Assembly: GCA_027592035.1 (NCBI GenBank)
Contig: JAQCIK010000001.1
Coordinates: 175,144 to 239,143 of the forward strand
DNA: 64,000 nucleotides
DNA from: Casp-actino8 sp001510455
Lineage (GTDB): Bacteria; Actinomycetota; Acidimicrobiia; Acidimicrobiales; Ilumatobacteraceae
Direction of reading: 5' to 3'
A program made the translations under genes and the position numbers. The notes beneath the pieces are model-generated. The model saw only the letters and a list, made by a program, of their open reading frames with translations, did not search any database and was not told where the DNA came from. Positions within the stretch are counted from its first letter, which is position 1; every line of letters begins with the position of its first letter. Below are positions 41,334-48,859 of this stretch, piece after piece.

Positions 41334-42113
41334 TCAGACGTCGAGAAGGCGTCCGGCCGTGAGAAACCCAGTGTGCGCCACCATGCGGTGATCAGGTCGA
41401 ACCGCTGCGCCTTCGATGTACCAGCCTCGGTGCAGAACCTCCATCGTTCGAGTCGTCGTCCACCGAGGTGACGCCATGGCCCGTCGAGTCTCGGCGGCCT
41501 GAGTGATCGACGGCGTGTACGCAACCAGGATTCCTCCCGGACGTAGCGTCCGCTCGGCATGGGGCACCACCTGCCAGGGCTCGGGAAGATCGAGGACGAT
41601 CCGATCGATCTCACCCGTCAGACTCGGGTTGATGCCGTCGTAGCAGTCGCGCACCTCCACGCAGTAGCGCTCGAGGGCCTCCTCTCCGAGGAAGGAGCGC
41701 ACGTTGGCCACGGCCCGATCAGCGAAGTCGGGTCGCAGCTCGTAGCCGATCACGTGGGCACCGGCCCGCAGGAGCGACATCGAGAGCGCCCCCGATCCGA
41801 CCCCGCTCTCGAGAACTCGGGTTCCCGGCGAGATGTCGGCCATCATCAGGATCGGAGCCAAATCCTTCGGGTAGATCACCTGAGCCCCACGTGGCATCTC
41901 GATCACGAAATCCTCGAGGGTCGGACGCAGGACGATGTACCGCGCTCCCCGCGTCGACTCCAGCCGACGCCCTTCGCCATGTCCGACGATGTCCGCGTGG
42001 GGTACGAGTCCGGCATGACTGTGGAACTCTCCCCCCTCGATCAACGTGATCAGATACCGACGTTGTTTGCTGTCGATCAGCAGTGCCTTGTCTCCGAACT
42101 CGAACGCGGTCAT
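41334..42113 (-). CDS. trmI: tRNA (adenine(58)-N1)-methyltransferase TrmI
   Basis: A 259-residue SAM-dependent methyltransferase that makes m1A58 in the T loop of tRNA. Seen: the N-terminal beta domain (RRYLITLIEGGEFHSHAGLV), YIVLRPTLEDFVIEMPRGAQ, IYPKDLAPILMMADISPGTR, the SAM motif VLESGVGSGALSMSL and DRIVLDLPEPWQVVPHAE. Matches bacterial TrmI (Rv2118c-type). The ATG at 42113 is 49 nt after the TtuA-like gene, so the two are probably co-transcribed. See the T-loop cassette finding. Confidence 0.93.
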   Translation of the reverse strand: MTAFEFGDKALLIDSKQRRYLITLIEGGEFHSHAGLVPHADIVGHGEGRRLESTRGARYIVLRPTLEDFVIEMPRGAQVIYPKDLAPILMMADISPGTRVLESGVGSGALSMSLLRAGAHVIGYELRPDFADRAVANVRSFLGEEALERYCVEVRDCYDGINPSLTGEIDRIVLDLPEPWQVVPHAERTLRPGGILVAYTPSITQAAETRRAMASPRWTTTRTMEVLHRGWYIEGAAVRPDHRMVAHTGFLTAGRLLDV

Positions 42114-42162
42114 AGATGCCAATCTCTCGGAGGATCCGTGCCGGATCCCGACGTGGGTTCCG

Positions 42163-43134
42163 TCAGTCTCCCCGACGAGAGGCACGCGTGCGTGCCTTTT
42201 TCTTGAGGAGCAGCTCGACTGGCACTGCATCGTGACCCTTGGTCCGTTCGACGAGACGGCAGAACGCGCACACGTCGCTCTCTCCGCCAGTGGGCGAGTC
42301 ACAGCGGAAGCAACGATGCAGATCGTCTCGTCGCCGGCCATCGACCAACAACGGAATCATTCGATCGAGGAATCCGGCGTAGAAGGCCGCTTTGGATCCC
42401 GGCGACCTCTCCTCGAGTGCATTCAGGAGTTCCTTGTACTGAAGGTGACGGTTACCGGCGGCCATCGGACATTCCTCGATGACGTAGTCGATCCCGCGCA
42501 GAATGCACCAGGCGGCCGTCTCGCGTTCGGAAAGACGTACGAGGGGTTTGGCCTTCTTCGGAAAACCGTCCCCGGCCTCCAGTACCGGCGTCTGCCGAGC
42601 GAGATATTCGACGTCCCATCGCAACGCGTTTCCGAACAACACCGCTGCTTCGTCGTCGAGATTGTGTCCGGTGACGACGACGTCGTACCCACCTTCACGA
42701 GCCGCTCGATCGAAGAGATGCCTCTTGCTCAGACCACAGGCCGAGCAGGGCACACGACCCGTCACTTTGGCCGCGGTCGGAACGTCGAACCCATGATCGT
42801 CACGCAACGATTCGACACGCAACGACAGTCCGCGTTCGGAGGCGAAGTGCTCGGTGATCGCGCGCGACTCGTCGCTGTACTCACCGATTCCCAATGCGAT
42901 GTAGTACCCGTCGGCCTGGTATCCGAGTTCGACGAGCAAGTCCCAGACGGCGAGCGAATCCTTGCCACCGGACACCGCCACGAGAATGCGGTCGTCGGCC
43001 CGGAACATCTCGTGATCGTCGATCGCCTTCATCACCTGCCGACGGCACAACTCGAAGAAGTGTTCGGTACAGAAATTGGCATTGTGCCTCGGCAGATCGA
43101 TGACCGCCGGACCACGACAGCTGCGACACTTCAT
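42163..43134 (-). CDS. ttuA: TtuA-like tRNA 2-thiolation enzyme
   Basis: A 323-residue PP-loop ATPase that puts sulfur into tRNA. Seen: zinc fingers at each end (C3-x2-C6...C22-x2-H25, and CFRC...CAFC near 280-300), the PP-loop SGGKDS (55-60), and three Cys at C130, C133 (PCSACG) and C222 (EECPMAAGN), the same numbers that hold the [4Fe-4S] cluster in Thermus TtuA as I recall it. TtuA makes 2-thioribothymidine at T54. It lies 3 nt after a ThiS-like carrier gene and 49 nt before trmI. ATG at 43134. Confidence 0.88.
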   Translation of the reverse strand: MKCRSCRGPAVIDLPRHNANFCTEHFFELCRRQVMKAIDDHEMFRADDRILVAVSGGKDSLAVWDLLVELGYQADGYYIALGIGEYSDESRAITEHFASERGLSLRVESLRDDHGFDVPTAAKVTGRVPCSACGLSKRHLFDRAAREGGYDVVVTGHNLDDEAAVLFGNALRWDVEYLARQTPVLEAGDGFPKKAKPLVRLSERETAAWCILRGIDYVIEECPMAAGNRHLQYKELLNALEERSPGSKAAFYAGFLDRMIPLLVDGRRRDDLHRCFRCDSPTGGESDVCAFCRLVERTKGHDAVPVELLLKKKARTRASRRGD

Positions 43135-43137
43135 GGA

Positions 43138-43332
43138 TCACCCACCCGAGACGACGGGTCTGATCTCGATCGTGTCATCGGCTTCCAACAGAGCGTCTCC
43201 GGGGACCAACGTTCCGTTACGGATCACGAGATGAGCCTCGCGGGACAACTCGAGCTCGGCGAGGAGTGCATGCACTCGGCGAGTGCCGTCGACATGGATC
43301 TCTCGTCGCGGATGACGCAGGACGACGATCAC
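43138..43332 (-). CDS. ThiS/MoaD/TtuB-like sulfur carrier
   Basis: A 64-residue ubiquitin-like protein ending in Gly-Gly (RPVVSGG), the thiocarboxylate attachment site. Seen: VIVVLRHPRREIHV at the start, LELSREAHLVIRNGTLVPGD (beta-grasp middle) and the diglycine end. GTG at 43332 is coupled to the upstream small gene by GTGA and has GGGGGAG upstream. It sits 3 nt before ttuA, the arrangement expected for a TtuB-type carrier dedicated to TtuA. The activating E1-like enzyme (TtuC/ThiF) is not in the window. Confidence 0.82.
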   Translation of the reverse strand: MIVVLRHPRREIHVDGTRRVHALLAELELSREAHLVIRNGTLVPGDALLEADDTIEIRPVVSGG

Positions 43333-43535
43333 CGACGACGGCTCCCCCGCTCGACCGACGACACGACGATCGAACGTCCCGGACGAATCGATTCGGTCGT
43401 CACGACCTCCGGGCGACGACCGACGGCCCGACGCACGAGATGGATCCCCCACACCACGACACCGATCGTCGACCAGACTCGACCTCCGCGCAGGAAGCCC
43501 TGACGCAGGCTGCGGGACCGAAGGAAGGAGAACAC
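43329..43535 (-). CDS. Small basic protein with one hydrophobic segment
   Basis: A 68-residue protein not recognised as a family. It is Arg-rich at both ends with a central hydrophobic segment (VWSTIGVVVWGIHLVRRA). Its stop overlaps the carrier's GTG (GTGA), and it starts 6 nt after the next gene upstream, so it is part of a run of small membrane genes leading into the thiolation cassette. Real gene status rests on this tight packing. Confidence 0.5.
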   Translation of the reverse strand: MFSFLRSRSLRQGFLRGGRVWSTIGVVVWGIHLVRRAVGRRPEVVTTESIRPGRSIVVSSVERGSRRR

Positions 43536-43541
43536 GTCCGA

Positions 43542-43751
43542 TCAGAGCCGACGAATCTCGACCATGGTGGAGCGACGACGTCCGCTCCGACGACCGAGAA
43601 GGAACACGACGATGACCACCGCGGCTCCGGCGACCACCGCAGCGGTTGCCAGCGCTCCCTTGCGATCCTCGACCTTCTCGGCGACGTCACCTTGGAGCCC
43701 TCGCAACTTCTTCTCGATGTCATCGCGAGTGATGCGCTCATCTCGAGCCAT
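43542..43751 (-). CDS. Small single-pass membrane protein
   Basis: A 69-residue protein: a charged N-terminal helix (ITRDDIEKKLRGLQGDVAEK), one membrane helix (LATAAVVAGAAVVIVVFLLG) and an Arg-rich tail. Family not recognised; similar designs (for example DUF3618-type proteins) occur next to holin-X genes in actinobacteria. Overlaps the upstream gene by 14 nt. Confidence 0.6.
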   Translation of the reverse strand: MARDERITRDDIEKKLRGLQGDVAEKVEDRKGALATAAVVAGAAVVIVVFLLGRRSGRRRSTMVEIRRL

Positions 43752-44079
43752 GGCGCGGTTCCTTTCCGAGAGTTGCCTTCTTCACGCGGGCAAGGGTCAC
43801 GATGGCCAGACCGACCGCCCCGAGCAGAACGACGAGATACGGCACGAAACTCCATGCTCCGTCGAACGCCGACGTCTCGGTCTGAAGAAGACGAAGTGTT
43901 CCGAGAAGGACGAAGATCGATCCGAGACCGAGAAGAACGGCCCCGATGGATCCGAGTGCGAGCCATCGGCCGGCTCCCGACAACGGCCCGAGCGTCTCCT
44001 GACGGGCGTACTCCTTGACGACGTCGACGACGTCGGACACCCCGGCTCGTTCACGTCTCGTGCGATCGCCCACCCACAC
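43738..44079 (-). CDS. Actinobacterial holin-X / DUF1469-like membrane protein
   Basis: A 113-residue protein with two hydrophobic helices (LALGSIGAVLLGLGSIFVLL and VPYLVVLLGAVGLAIVTLAR) after an amphipathic N-terminus. The layout matches the actinobacterial phage_holin_3_6 (holin-X, DUF1469) family; despite the name these are chromosomal genes of unknown role. The start is uncertain: GTG at 44079, or an internal GTG at 44040. It overlaps the next gene by 14 nt and starts the run of small genes before the thiolation cassette. Confidence 0.65.
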   Translation of the reverse strand: MWVGDRTRRERAGVSDVVDVVKEYARQETLGPLSGAGRWLALGSIGAVLLGLGSIFVLLGTLRLLQTETSAFDGAWSFVPYLVVLLGAVGLAIVTLARVKKATLGKEPRHGSR

Positions 44080-44131
44080 GTTCTAGCAGCGACGACCAGG
44101 AATGGCACCGTGACGCCGAACCCCGACGCAC

Positions 44132-44776
44132 CTAGTCGTCGTCGATGCCGACACCGGCTCGGAATCTGACCAGCGCATCGAGGTCGTCGATCGCAGTTGC
44201 GAGCCGACGGGCCGCCTCGTCGGTCGTGGTCGAGCTCAGCACGGCGTGACGATCCGACGGACCGATCGGAAGACTCGTCGCCACTCGGAACACGTAAGCA
44301 GCGAGGTCTTCGTCGATCGAACGACCCTCGATCGACGGCACCCGATCGTCCAGTCGACGCAACAGAGCGACGAATCGCGTCACACGACCGTCGAGTTCGT
44401 GCTCGACATCGGGTGAACCAGCCCCGGAATCAGCGAAAGGCCATTCCACGACCATGGCGACCGGATACGGATCATCGGGCAGCCACTCGACGACGCGCAA
44501 ACGCTCGATTCCGACGACCACGACACCTCGTCGACCGTCGTCGGTCTCTTCGCTGCGCACGACACGAACCCGAGTTCCGACCGTCGTTCGAACGTCACCG
44601 CCTCCGACTTCGTGCCCTCGTTCGATCATCACGATGCCGAACTCGTGAGGTTCACTCGAGAGGACGTCGTCCAACATCATTCGATAGCGAAGCTCGAAGA
44701 CGTGCAGAGGAAGAAGGGCCCCCGGAAGCAGAGGTGTCCCGAGCGGGAACATGGGCAGGCGCCGACGAGAAGTCAT
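44132..44776 (-). CDS. LON substrate-binding domain protein
   Basis: A 214-residue stand-alone N-terminal Lon (PUA-like) domain without ATPase or protease domain. Seen: LPMFPLGTPLLPGALLPLHV, FELRYRMMLDDVLSS, FGIVMIERGHEVGGGD, VGTRVRVVRSEETDDGRRGV and VVGIERLRVVEW, the standard fold. Length is normal. It lies 9 nt after the DacB stop (same strand). The cellular role of such proteins is unsettled. Confidence 0.85.
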   Translation of the reverse strand: MTSRRRLPMFPLGTPLLPGALLPLHVFELRYRMMLDDVLSSEPHEFGIVMIERGHEVGGGDVRTTVGTRVRVVRSEETDDGRRGVVVVGIERLRVVEWLPDDPYPVAMVVEWPFADSGAGSPDVEHELDGRVTRFVALLRRLDDRVPSIEGRSIDEDLAAYVFRVATSLPIGPSDRHAVLSSTTTDEAARRLATAIDDLDALVRFRAGVGIDDD

Positions 44777-44785
44777 GCCAATTGC

Positions 44786-46264
44786 TCAGCCAGGCGCGAG
44801 TGGCCCGAGTCGCTCGGACGTGGGACCCGACGGGTAGGTCGCCAGAGCATCGGAGAGATAACCCTCCCAAATGGGACCGAAAGTCGCATCGTCCGACACA
44901 CCGTCACCGACCAACATCACGGCGAACGACACCAACCCCCCGCCGTCGATCGGCAGATACCCGGCCAACGCCTTCACTCCGGTGAGGGAGCCGGTCTTGG
45001 CGACCAGACGACCCTCCATGGGGTCACCGATGAAATACGACGCCATCGTTCCGGTTCGGGCGGCCACCGGCAGCGACTGGAAGAAGACCGATCGCTCGTC
45101 GAAACGGTCGAGGACGTCGAGCATCGTTCGACAGGTCACGACGTTCTCACGCGACAGTCCGGATCCGTCGACGATCCGCAGGGCATCGGTCGAGACCCCC
45201 CAGGTCGTCAACGTCTCGACGATGGTCGCGATTCCGGCCGCACGCGATCCGGCCTGACGAGTCGCGTAGCCGATTTCTTTCAGGACCATCTCGGCGGTGT
45301 TGTTGTCGGAATTCACCAACATCTCTCGGACGACCTCGGCGAAGGGGGCCGACGTCACCGACGCAACGGCCGCCGGTTCCCCTGGAGCCCGTCCCGACGT
45401 CGCCTGTCCGACGACGGTGACACCGCGCTCTCGGAGGAGGCGCACGAATTCCTCGGCGGCTCCGAGTGCGGGATCGTTTCCTCGAACACCGGCACCGAGC
45501 ACCGCGCCGTCGTTCACCACGAGACCACCGATCGGCCCCCCTTCGACGGCTCGGAACGAAATGGGCCAAGTGGGCGGATAGAGCTCGGCGTCATACCGCG
45601 ACCCGTCACCGATCACGTTGCCGTTCACCTGGACGACCCCGGCTGCCACGACCGCGTCGGCCAGTGCGTCGAGAGACGTGGCCGGTTGCTGCGGGTAACG
45701 CACGTAACGAGCATCGTCGGGGTACCACGCAGCCGACAGGAGCGGATCCCCTCCCCCGACGAGGTACAGCGAGCCGACCGTTCCCGCCGAAACATCGGCC
45801 AACACACGCGTGGTGTACGTGTACTGGGGTCCGAGTACTTCGAGAGCGACCGCTGCGACCACTGCCTTCAAAGTGCTGGCCGGAATCACGGGAGTGTCGA
45901 GGCCGTCCGACAAGGCCAACACACCGTCGACATCGACCGCTGCGCACGAACCGAGAAGGACGGCGCCACCGAGAGGGCGCAGGGCACTCTCGAACGCCGT
46001 GAGCGACGTTTCGCGGGCCAAGACTTCGGGGGTCCGTCGGGCCGACAGAACAGGTGTGACCGGCGAGGTGTCGGGCAACTCCGCAACGGCATCGGGACCC
46101 GGAGGCTCACTGCCGTCCCGTGACTGCGCGTATTGCCAGACACCGAACAGCACCACGGCCGGAAAGGCCGCCACGAACAACAACGTGGCGATCGGGTTGG
46201 CGGCTGGAACCGTCCGTCGAGGCGGACGCCGACTCGACGACGGTCGAAGACCCGAATCGGCCAT
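44786..46264 (-). CDS. dacB: D-alanyl-D-alanine carboxypeptidase/endopeptidase, PBP4 (S13)
   Basis: A 492-residue penicillin-binding protein trimming peptidoglycan. One N-terminal membrane helix (PIATLLFVAAFPAVVLFGVW) anchors it. The S13 motifs are present: PASTLK (SxxK), NSDNNTAE (SxN) and AKTGSLTG (KTG). Domain insertions give the usual length (about 450-500). The ATG at 46264 overlaps the ligase stop (TGATG), so cell-wall and acyl-CoA ligase genes share an operon, followed by the LON gene. Confidence 0.9.
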   Translation of the reverse strand: MADSGLRPSSSRRPPRRTVPAANPIATLLFVAAFPAVVLFGVWQYAQSRDGSEPPGPDAVAELPDTSPVTPVLSARRTPEVLARETSLTAFESALRPLGGAVLLGSCAAVDVDGVLALSDGLDTPVIPASTLKAVVAAVALEVLGPQYTYTTRVLADVSAGTVGSLYLVGGGDPLLSAAWYPDDARYVRYPQQPATSLDALADAVVAAGVVQVNGNVIGDGSRYDAELYPPTWPISFRAVEGGPIGGLVVNDGAVLGAGVRGNDPALGAAEEFVRLLRERGVTVVGQATSGRAPGEPAAVASVTSAPFAEVVREMLVNSDNNTAEMVLKEIGYATRQAGSRAAGIATIVETLTTWGVSTDALRIVDGSGLSRENVVTCRTMLDVLDRFDERSVFFQSLPVAARTGTMASYFIGDPMEGRLVAKTGSLTGVKALAGYLPIDGGGLVSFAVMLVGDGVSDDATFGPIWEGYLSDALATYPSGPTSERLGPLAPG

Positions 46265-48429
46265 CAGTACCCTCGGCGTCGACGGTGCTCCGCCAAACGG
46301 TAGAGATGTCCGAGAGCCGTGACCGCTCGGTGCCCCGACGAGTAGCAAAGGCGGCCGGTCGCCCGAATCGTGGCCGGTCCCGCATTGGACGGATCGGCCA
46401 CCGCCAGCTCGGTCGCCACGAGAATCGGCTTACCGGTCCGACTCGACAACTCGTCGGCTGCTTCGGCGAAGCGCTGATCCTGTCGTTCGTGATAGGCAAC
46501 GATTCGTTCGAGGCCGTGGTCGGGGTAGAAGCGCCCTTCGCGCATCATGCGCGCCTGGTTGGCCTGAATTCCGAGGCCGAGATACACGACTGCGTGCACA
46601 TCGGAATGCGTGGCGATGATCTCCATCACCTCGGGGATCGTGTCGCGGGTTTCTCCTCCGGCACAGTCCACCGGGTTGCTCCGGCTCCAACGAGGCGGAA
46701 GTTTGGCGTCGATCGATTCTCGTAAGTCGTCGGGCAAGTCGATCAGATTCAAGATTCCCTCGCGCGTCAGCGCATCGGATGTGACCACTCCCCAGCCACC
46801 GGCCGTCGTGAGGATGACCACGTTCGGTCCCGCCGGCAAGGGCTGAGTCGCGAACGTCGCCGCGGCCTCGAATGCCTCATCGACCGTTGCCGCACGAGTG
46901 ATTCCAGCCGCACGACAGAACCCGTCGAAGACCTTGTCGTCGGCGGCCAGAGCCCCCGTGTGGGACGCCGCTGCACGGGCGCCACCTTCAGTGGCCCCGC
47001 CCTTGACCAACACGAGGGGCTTGCGACGCGCGACCGACGCCAGCCTCTCCATGAGAGCTCGGCCGTCGGTGATTCCTTCGAGGTAGGCGAGCCCCACCGC
47101 CGTGGCCGGATCGTCGGCGTAGAAGTCGAGATAGTCGGCCACGGTGACGGCGGCGGCGTTACCCGCCGACACCGCACGACTGATTCCGACACCGGTCGCT
47201 CGCGCGTAGTTCATGAAGGATGACACGAAGTTGCCGCTCTGACTCGCGACACCGATACGACCCGCCGGTGGATACGGCGCGACGATCTGGGCACAGAGCT
47301 TCGCCGGCGTGCTCACCACACCTTGACCGTTCGGGCCGGCGAGCAGGATGCCGAGCTCATCGGCCAGGGCCACCAGTTCGGCTTCGGCTCGCCTGCCCTC
47401 CTCCCCCGCTTCCCCGTATCCGGCCGACGTCAGGAAGGCCGCCTTCACACCTTTGCGCGCACACGCCCGAAGGAGTTCAGGATTCGCCGAGGCCGGTGTG
47501 CACACGAACACGAGATCGATGGCTCCGTCGGGAAGCGCGTCGATGTCGGCCACGGTTCGCACGCCGAGAACTTGTTCGCCCTGCAGATTCGTCCCGAAGA
47601 CGGCGCCCTCATATCCGGAGGCGAGCAGATTGTGCAACGACACGAATCCGAACTTTCCGGGGTGAGTCGACGCCCCCGTCACGAGAACACCACGTGGTTC
47701 GAAGAGAGCCGAGAACTGCTCGTCGGTCGGTCGACCACGTGCCTCGGACGTCTTGCGGGGAGTGTCGGCGATCTCGACCAGAGCGTCGACGGCCACCGGG
47801 CGACCGCTCGGGTCGACGATCAGCGGATTCACGTCGACGCTCGCGACATCGGGACGTTCGTCGGCGACGCGACCCAGACCGACGAGAATCGAGGCCAGTA
47901 CCTCGCGGTCGACCGGGCCCTCACCGCGAAATGCCCCGAGCAATTTCTGAGTCGACAACTGATCGATCATCTCGTGAGCGGTGACCACGTCGAGTGGCGC
48001 TGGACGGAACACCACGTCGGCGACCGCTTCGGCCAAGACTCCTCCGACGCCGAGCATCACACTCGCTCCGAACTGAGGGTCACGAATCACACCGGCGATC
48101 AGTTCGCGGTTGCCCGACACCATCGGAGCGATCAGCACCGAAACGTCTCCGTCCTCGGGACGCGTGAGAGAAAGCAGGTCGGTCGCGGCGGCGCGAACCG
48201 CCGACTCGTCGGCCAGTCGCAGACGCACGAGCCCCCGTTCGGTCTTGTGAGCGATCGCGTCACCACACAATTTGGCAACCACCGGAAATCCGAGACGACG
48301 GGCCGCGTCGACCGCCGAGTCGGCGTCGGGCACCGTCTCTTCGGGGGCCATGGGAACGCCGTACTCGGCCAACAAAGTTTTCGATGCCGATTCGGAGAGA
48401 GTCGCCGTGGACGAGGGGGTGGCGGCCAT
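46264..48429 (-). CDS. ADP-forming acyl-CoA ligase (acetate-CoA ligase-like)
   Basis: A 721-residue NDP-forming acyl-CoA synthetase, with the domains in beta-alpha order: an N-terminal ATP-grasp domain (LLAEYGVPMAPEETVPDADS, FPVVAKLCGD) followed by the CoA-binding domain (FEPRGVLVTGASTHPGKFGF) and the succinyl-CoA-ligase-like domains, with the phosphorylated His probably in AAASHTGALAADDKVF. It converts an acid, CoA and ATP to acyl-CoA, ADP and Pi, or the reverse. ATG at 48429 chosen: TACCGT lies 7 nt upstream, and longer starts run into the tRNA. Confidence 0.85.
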   Translation of the reverse strand: MAATPSSTATLSESASKTLLAEYGVPMAPEETVPDADSAVDAARRLGFPVVAKLCGDAIAHKTERGLVRLRLADESAVRAAATDLLSLTRPEDGDVSVLIAPMVSGNRELIAGVIRDPQFGASVMLGVGGVLAEAVADVVFRPAPLDVVTAHEMIDQLSTQKLLGAFRGEGPVDREVLASILVGLGRVADERPDVASVDVNPLIVDPSGRPVAVDALVEIADTPRKTSEARGRPTDEQFSALFEPRGVLVTGASTHPGKFGFVSLHNLLASGYEGAVFGTNLQGEQVLGVRTVADIDALPDGAIDLVFVCTPASANPELLRACARKGVKAAFLTSAGYGEAGEEGRRAEAELVALADELGILLAGPNGQGVVSTPAKLCAQIVAPYPPAGRIGVASQSGNFVSSFMNYARATGVGISRAVSAGNAAAVTVADYLDFYADDPATAVGLAYLEGITDGRALMERLASVARRKPLVLVKGGATEGGARAAASHTGALAADDKVFDGFCRAAGITRAATVDEAFEAAATFATQPLPAGPNVVILTTAGGWGVVTSDALTREGILNLIDLPDDLRESIDAKLPPRWSRSNPVDCAGGETRDTIPEVMEIIATHSDVHAVVYLGLGIQANQARMMREGRFYPDHGLERIVAYHERQDQRFAEAADELSSRTGKPILVATELAVADPSNAGPATIRATGRLCYSSGHRAVTALGHLYRLAEHRRRRGY

Positions 48430-48436
48430 GGAGACC

Positions 48437-48442
48437 ACGGTA
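48437..48442 (-). promoter_or_regulatory. -10 hexamer of the acyl-CoA ligase-dacB-LON operon, leaderless spacing
   Basis: TACCGT on the minus strand, 7 nt before the ATG at 48429, between the tRNA 3' end and the gene. Confidence 0.45.
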
Positions 48443-48472
48443 GTCGCCGCCCCCTTCGTCCTCGGGTGCTTC

Positions 48473-48549
48473 TGGTCGGGCTGACAGGACTTGAACCTGC
48501 GACCTCTTGACCCCCAGTCAAGCGCGCTACCAAGCTGCGCCACAGCCCG
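48473..48549 (-). tRNA. tRNA-Pro (anticodon GGG)
   Basis: A 77-nt cloverleaf. The acceptor stem CGGGCTG pairs with CAGCCCG, followed by A and an encoded CCA. The D arm holds AGCTTGGTAGCGC, the anticodon stem is CTTGA/TCAAG with the loop CTGGGGG (anticodon GGG, reading CCC/CCU), and the T arm has GGTTCAAGTCC. All stems are intact. Confidence 0.97.
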
Positions 48550-48583
48550 CTATGTGACCGCTCCACCGGGGAACGGCGGTCGA

Positions 48584-48589
48584 ACTCTA
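48584..48589 (-). promoter_or_regulatory. -10 hexamer of tRNA-Pro
   Basis: TAGAGT on the minus strand, 34 nt before the tRNA 5' end, a normal distance for a tRNA precursor. Confidence 0.4.
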
Positions 48590-48597
48590 CCGGCCGA

Positions 48598-48858
48598 TCA
48601 CACGAAGAGGTCGATGATCCGCCAGCCGACGTAGAGCACCACCCCGGTGACGAGAAGTTTGAAGTGCCACGGTGCGGCCGGATCGTCTCCCGTCGCGCCG
48701 GCCAACTTCTTCAGGTCGAGGTCGTCGGCCGTGACACGGCGAGGAGTCGTCGAGGCGATCCGAGGCTCACCGAGACGACGCCCACACGACGGACAGCTTC
48801 CGTCCGAGCCCATGGCACTCGGTGCCCAGTACTTCGCGCAATCCTCGCAGAACGGCAC
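48598..48858 (-). CDS. Zinc-ribbon protein with C-terminal membrane helix
   Basis: An 86-residue protein. The N-terminal zinc ribbon uses C4-x2-C7 and C22-x2-C25 (FCEDC, SCPSCGRRLG). A short charged linker with a glycine/alanine stretch leads to a C-terminal helix (FKLLVTGVVLYVGWRIIDLF), so it is tail-anchored. The family is not named to me. It starts 1 nt after der, with which it is coupled, and ends 48 nt before the tRNA. Confidence 0.75.
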   Translation of the reverse strand: MPFCEDCAKYWAPSAMGSDGSCPSCGRRLGEPRIASTTPRRVTADDLDLKKLAGATGDDPAAPWHFKLLVTGVVLYVGWRIIDLFV

Positions 48859-48859
48859 G

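Noticed and set aside
42046..43503. A 485-codon plus-strand frame opposite ttuA
   Set aside because: Antisense shadow; ttuA, trmI and the carrier explain the region on the minus strand.
43738..44079. Prophage holin
   Set aside because: The holin-X name is misleading; no phage gene, att site or composition change is present around it.
44612..46123. A 503-codon plus-strand frame opposite dacB
   Set aside because: Antisense shadow of DacB, whose S13 motifs are complete.
46264..48543. Start of the acyl-CoA ligase inside the tRNA-Pro gene
   Set aside because: The longest frame begins within the tRNA; the leaderless promoter and homology support ATG at 48429.
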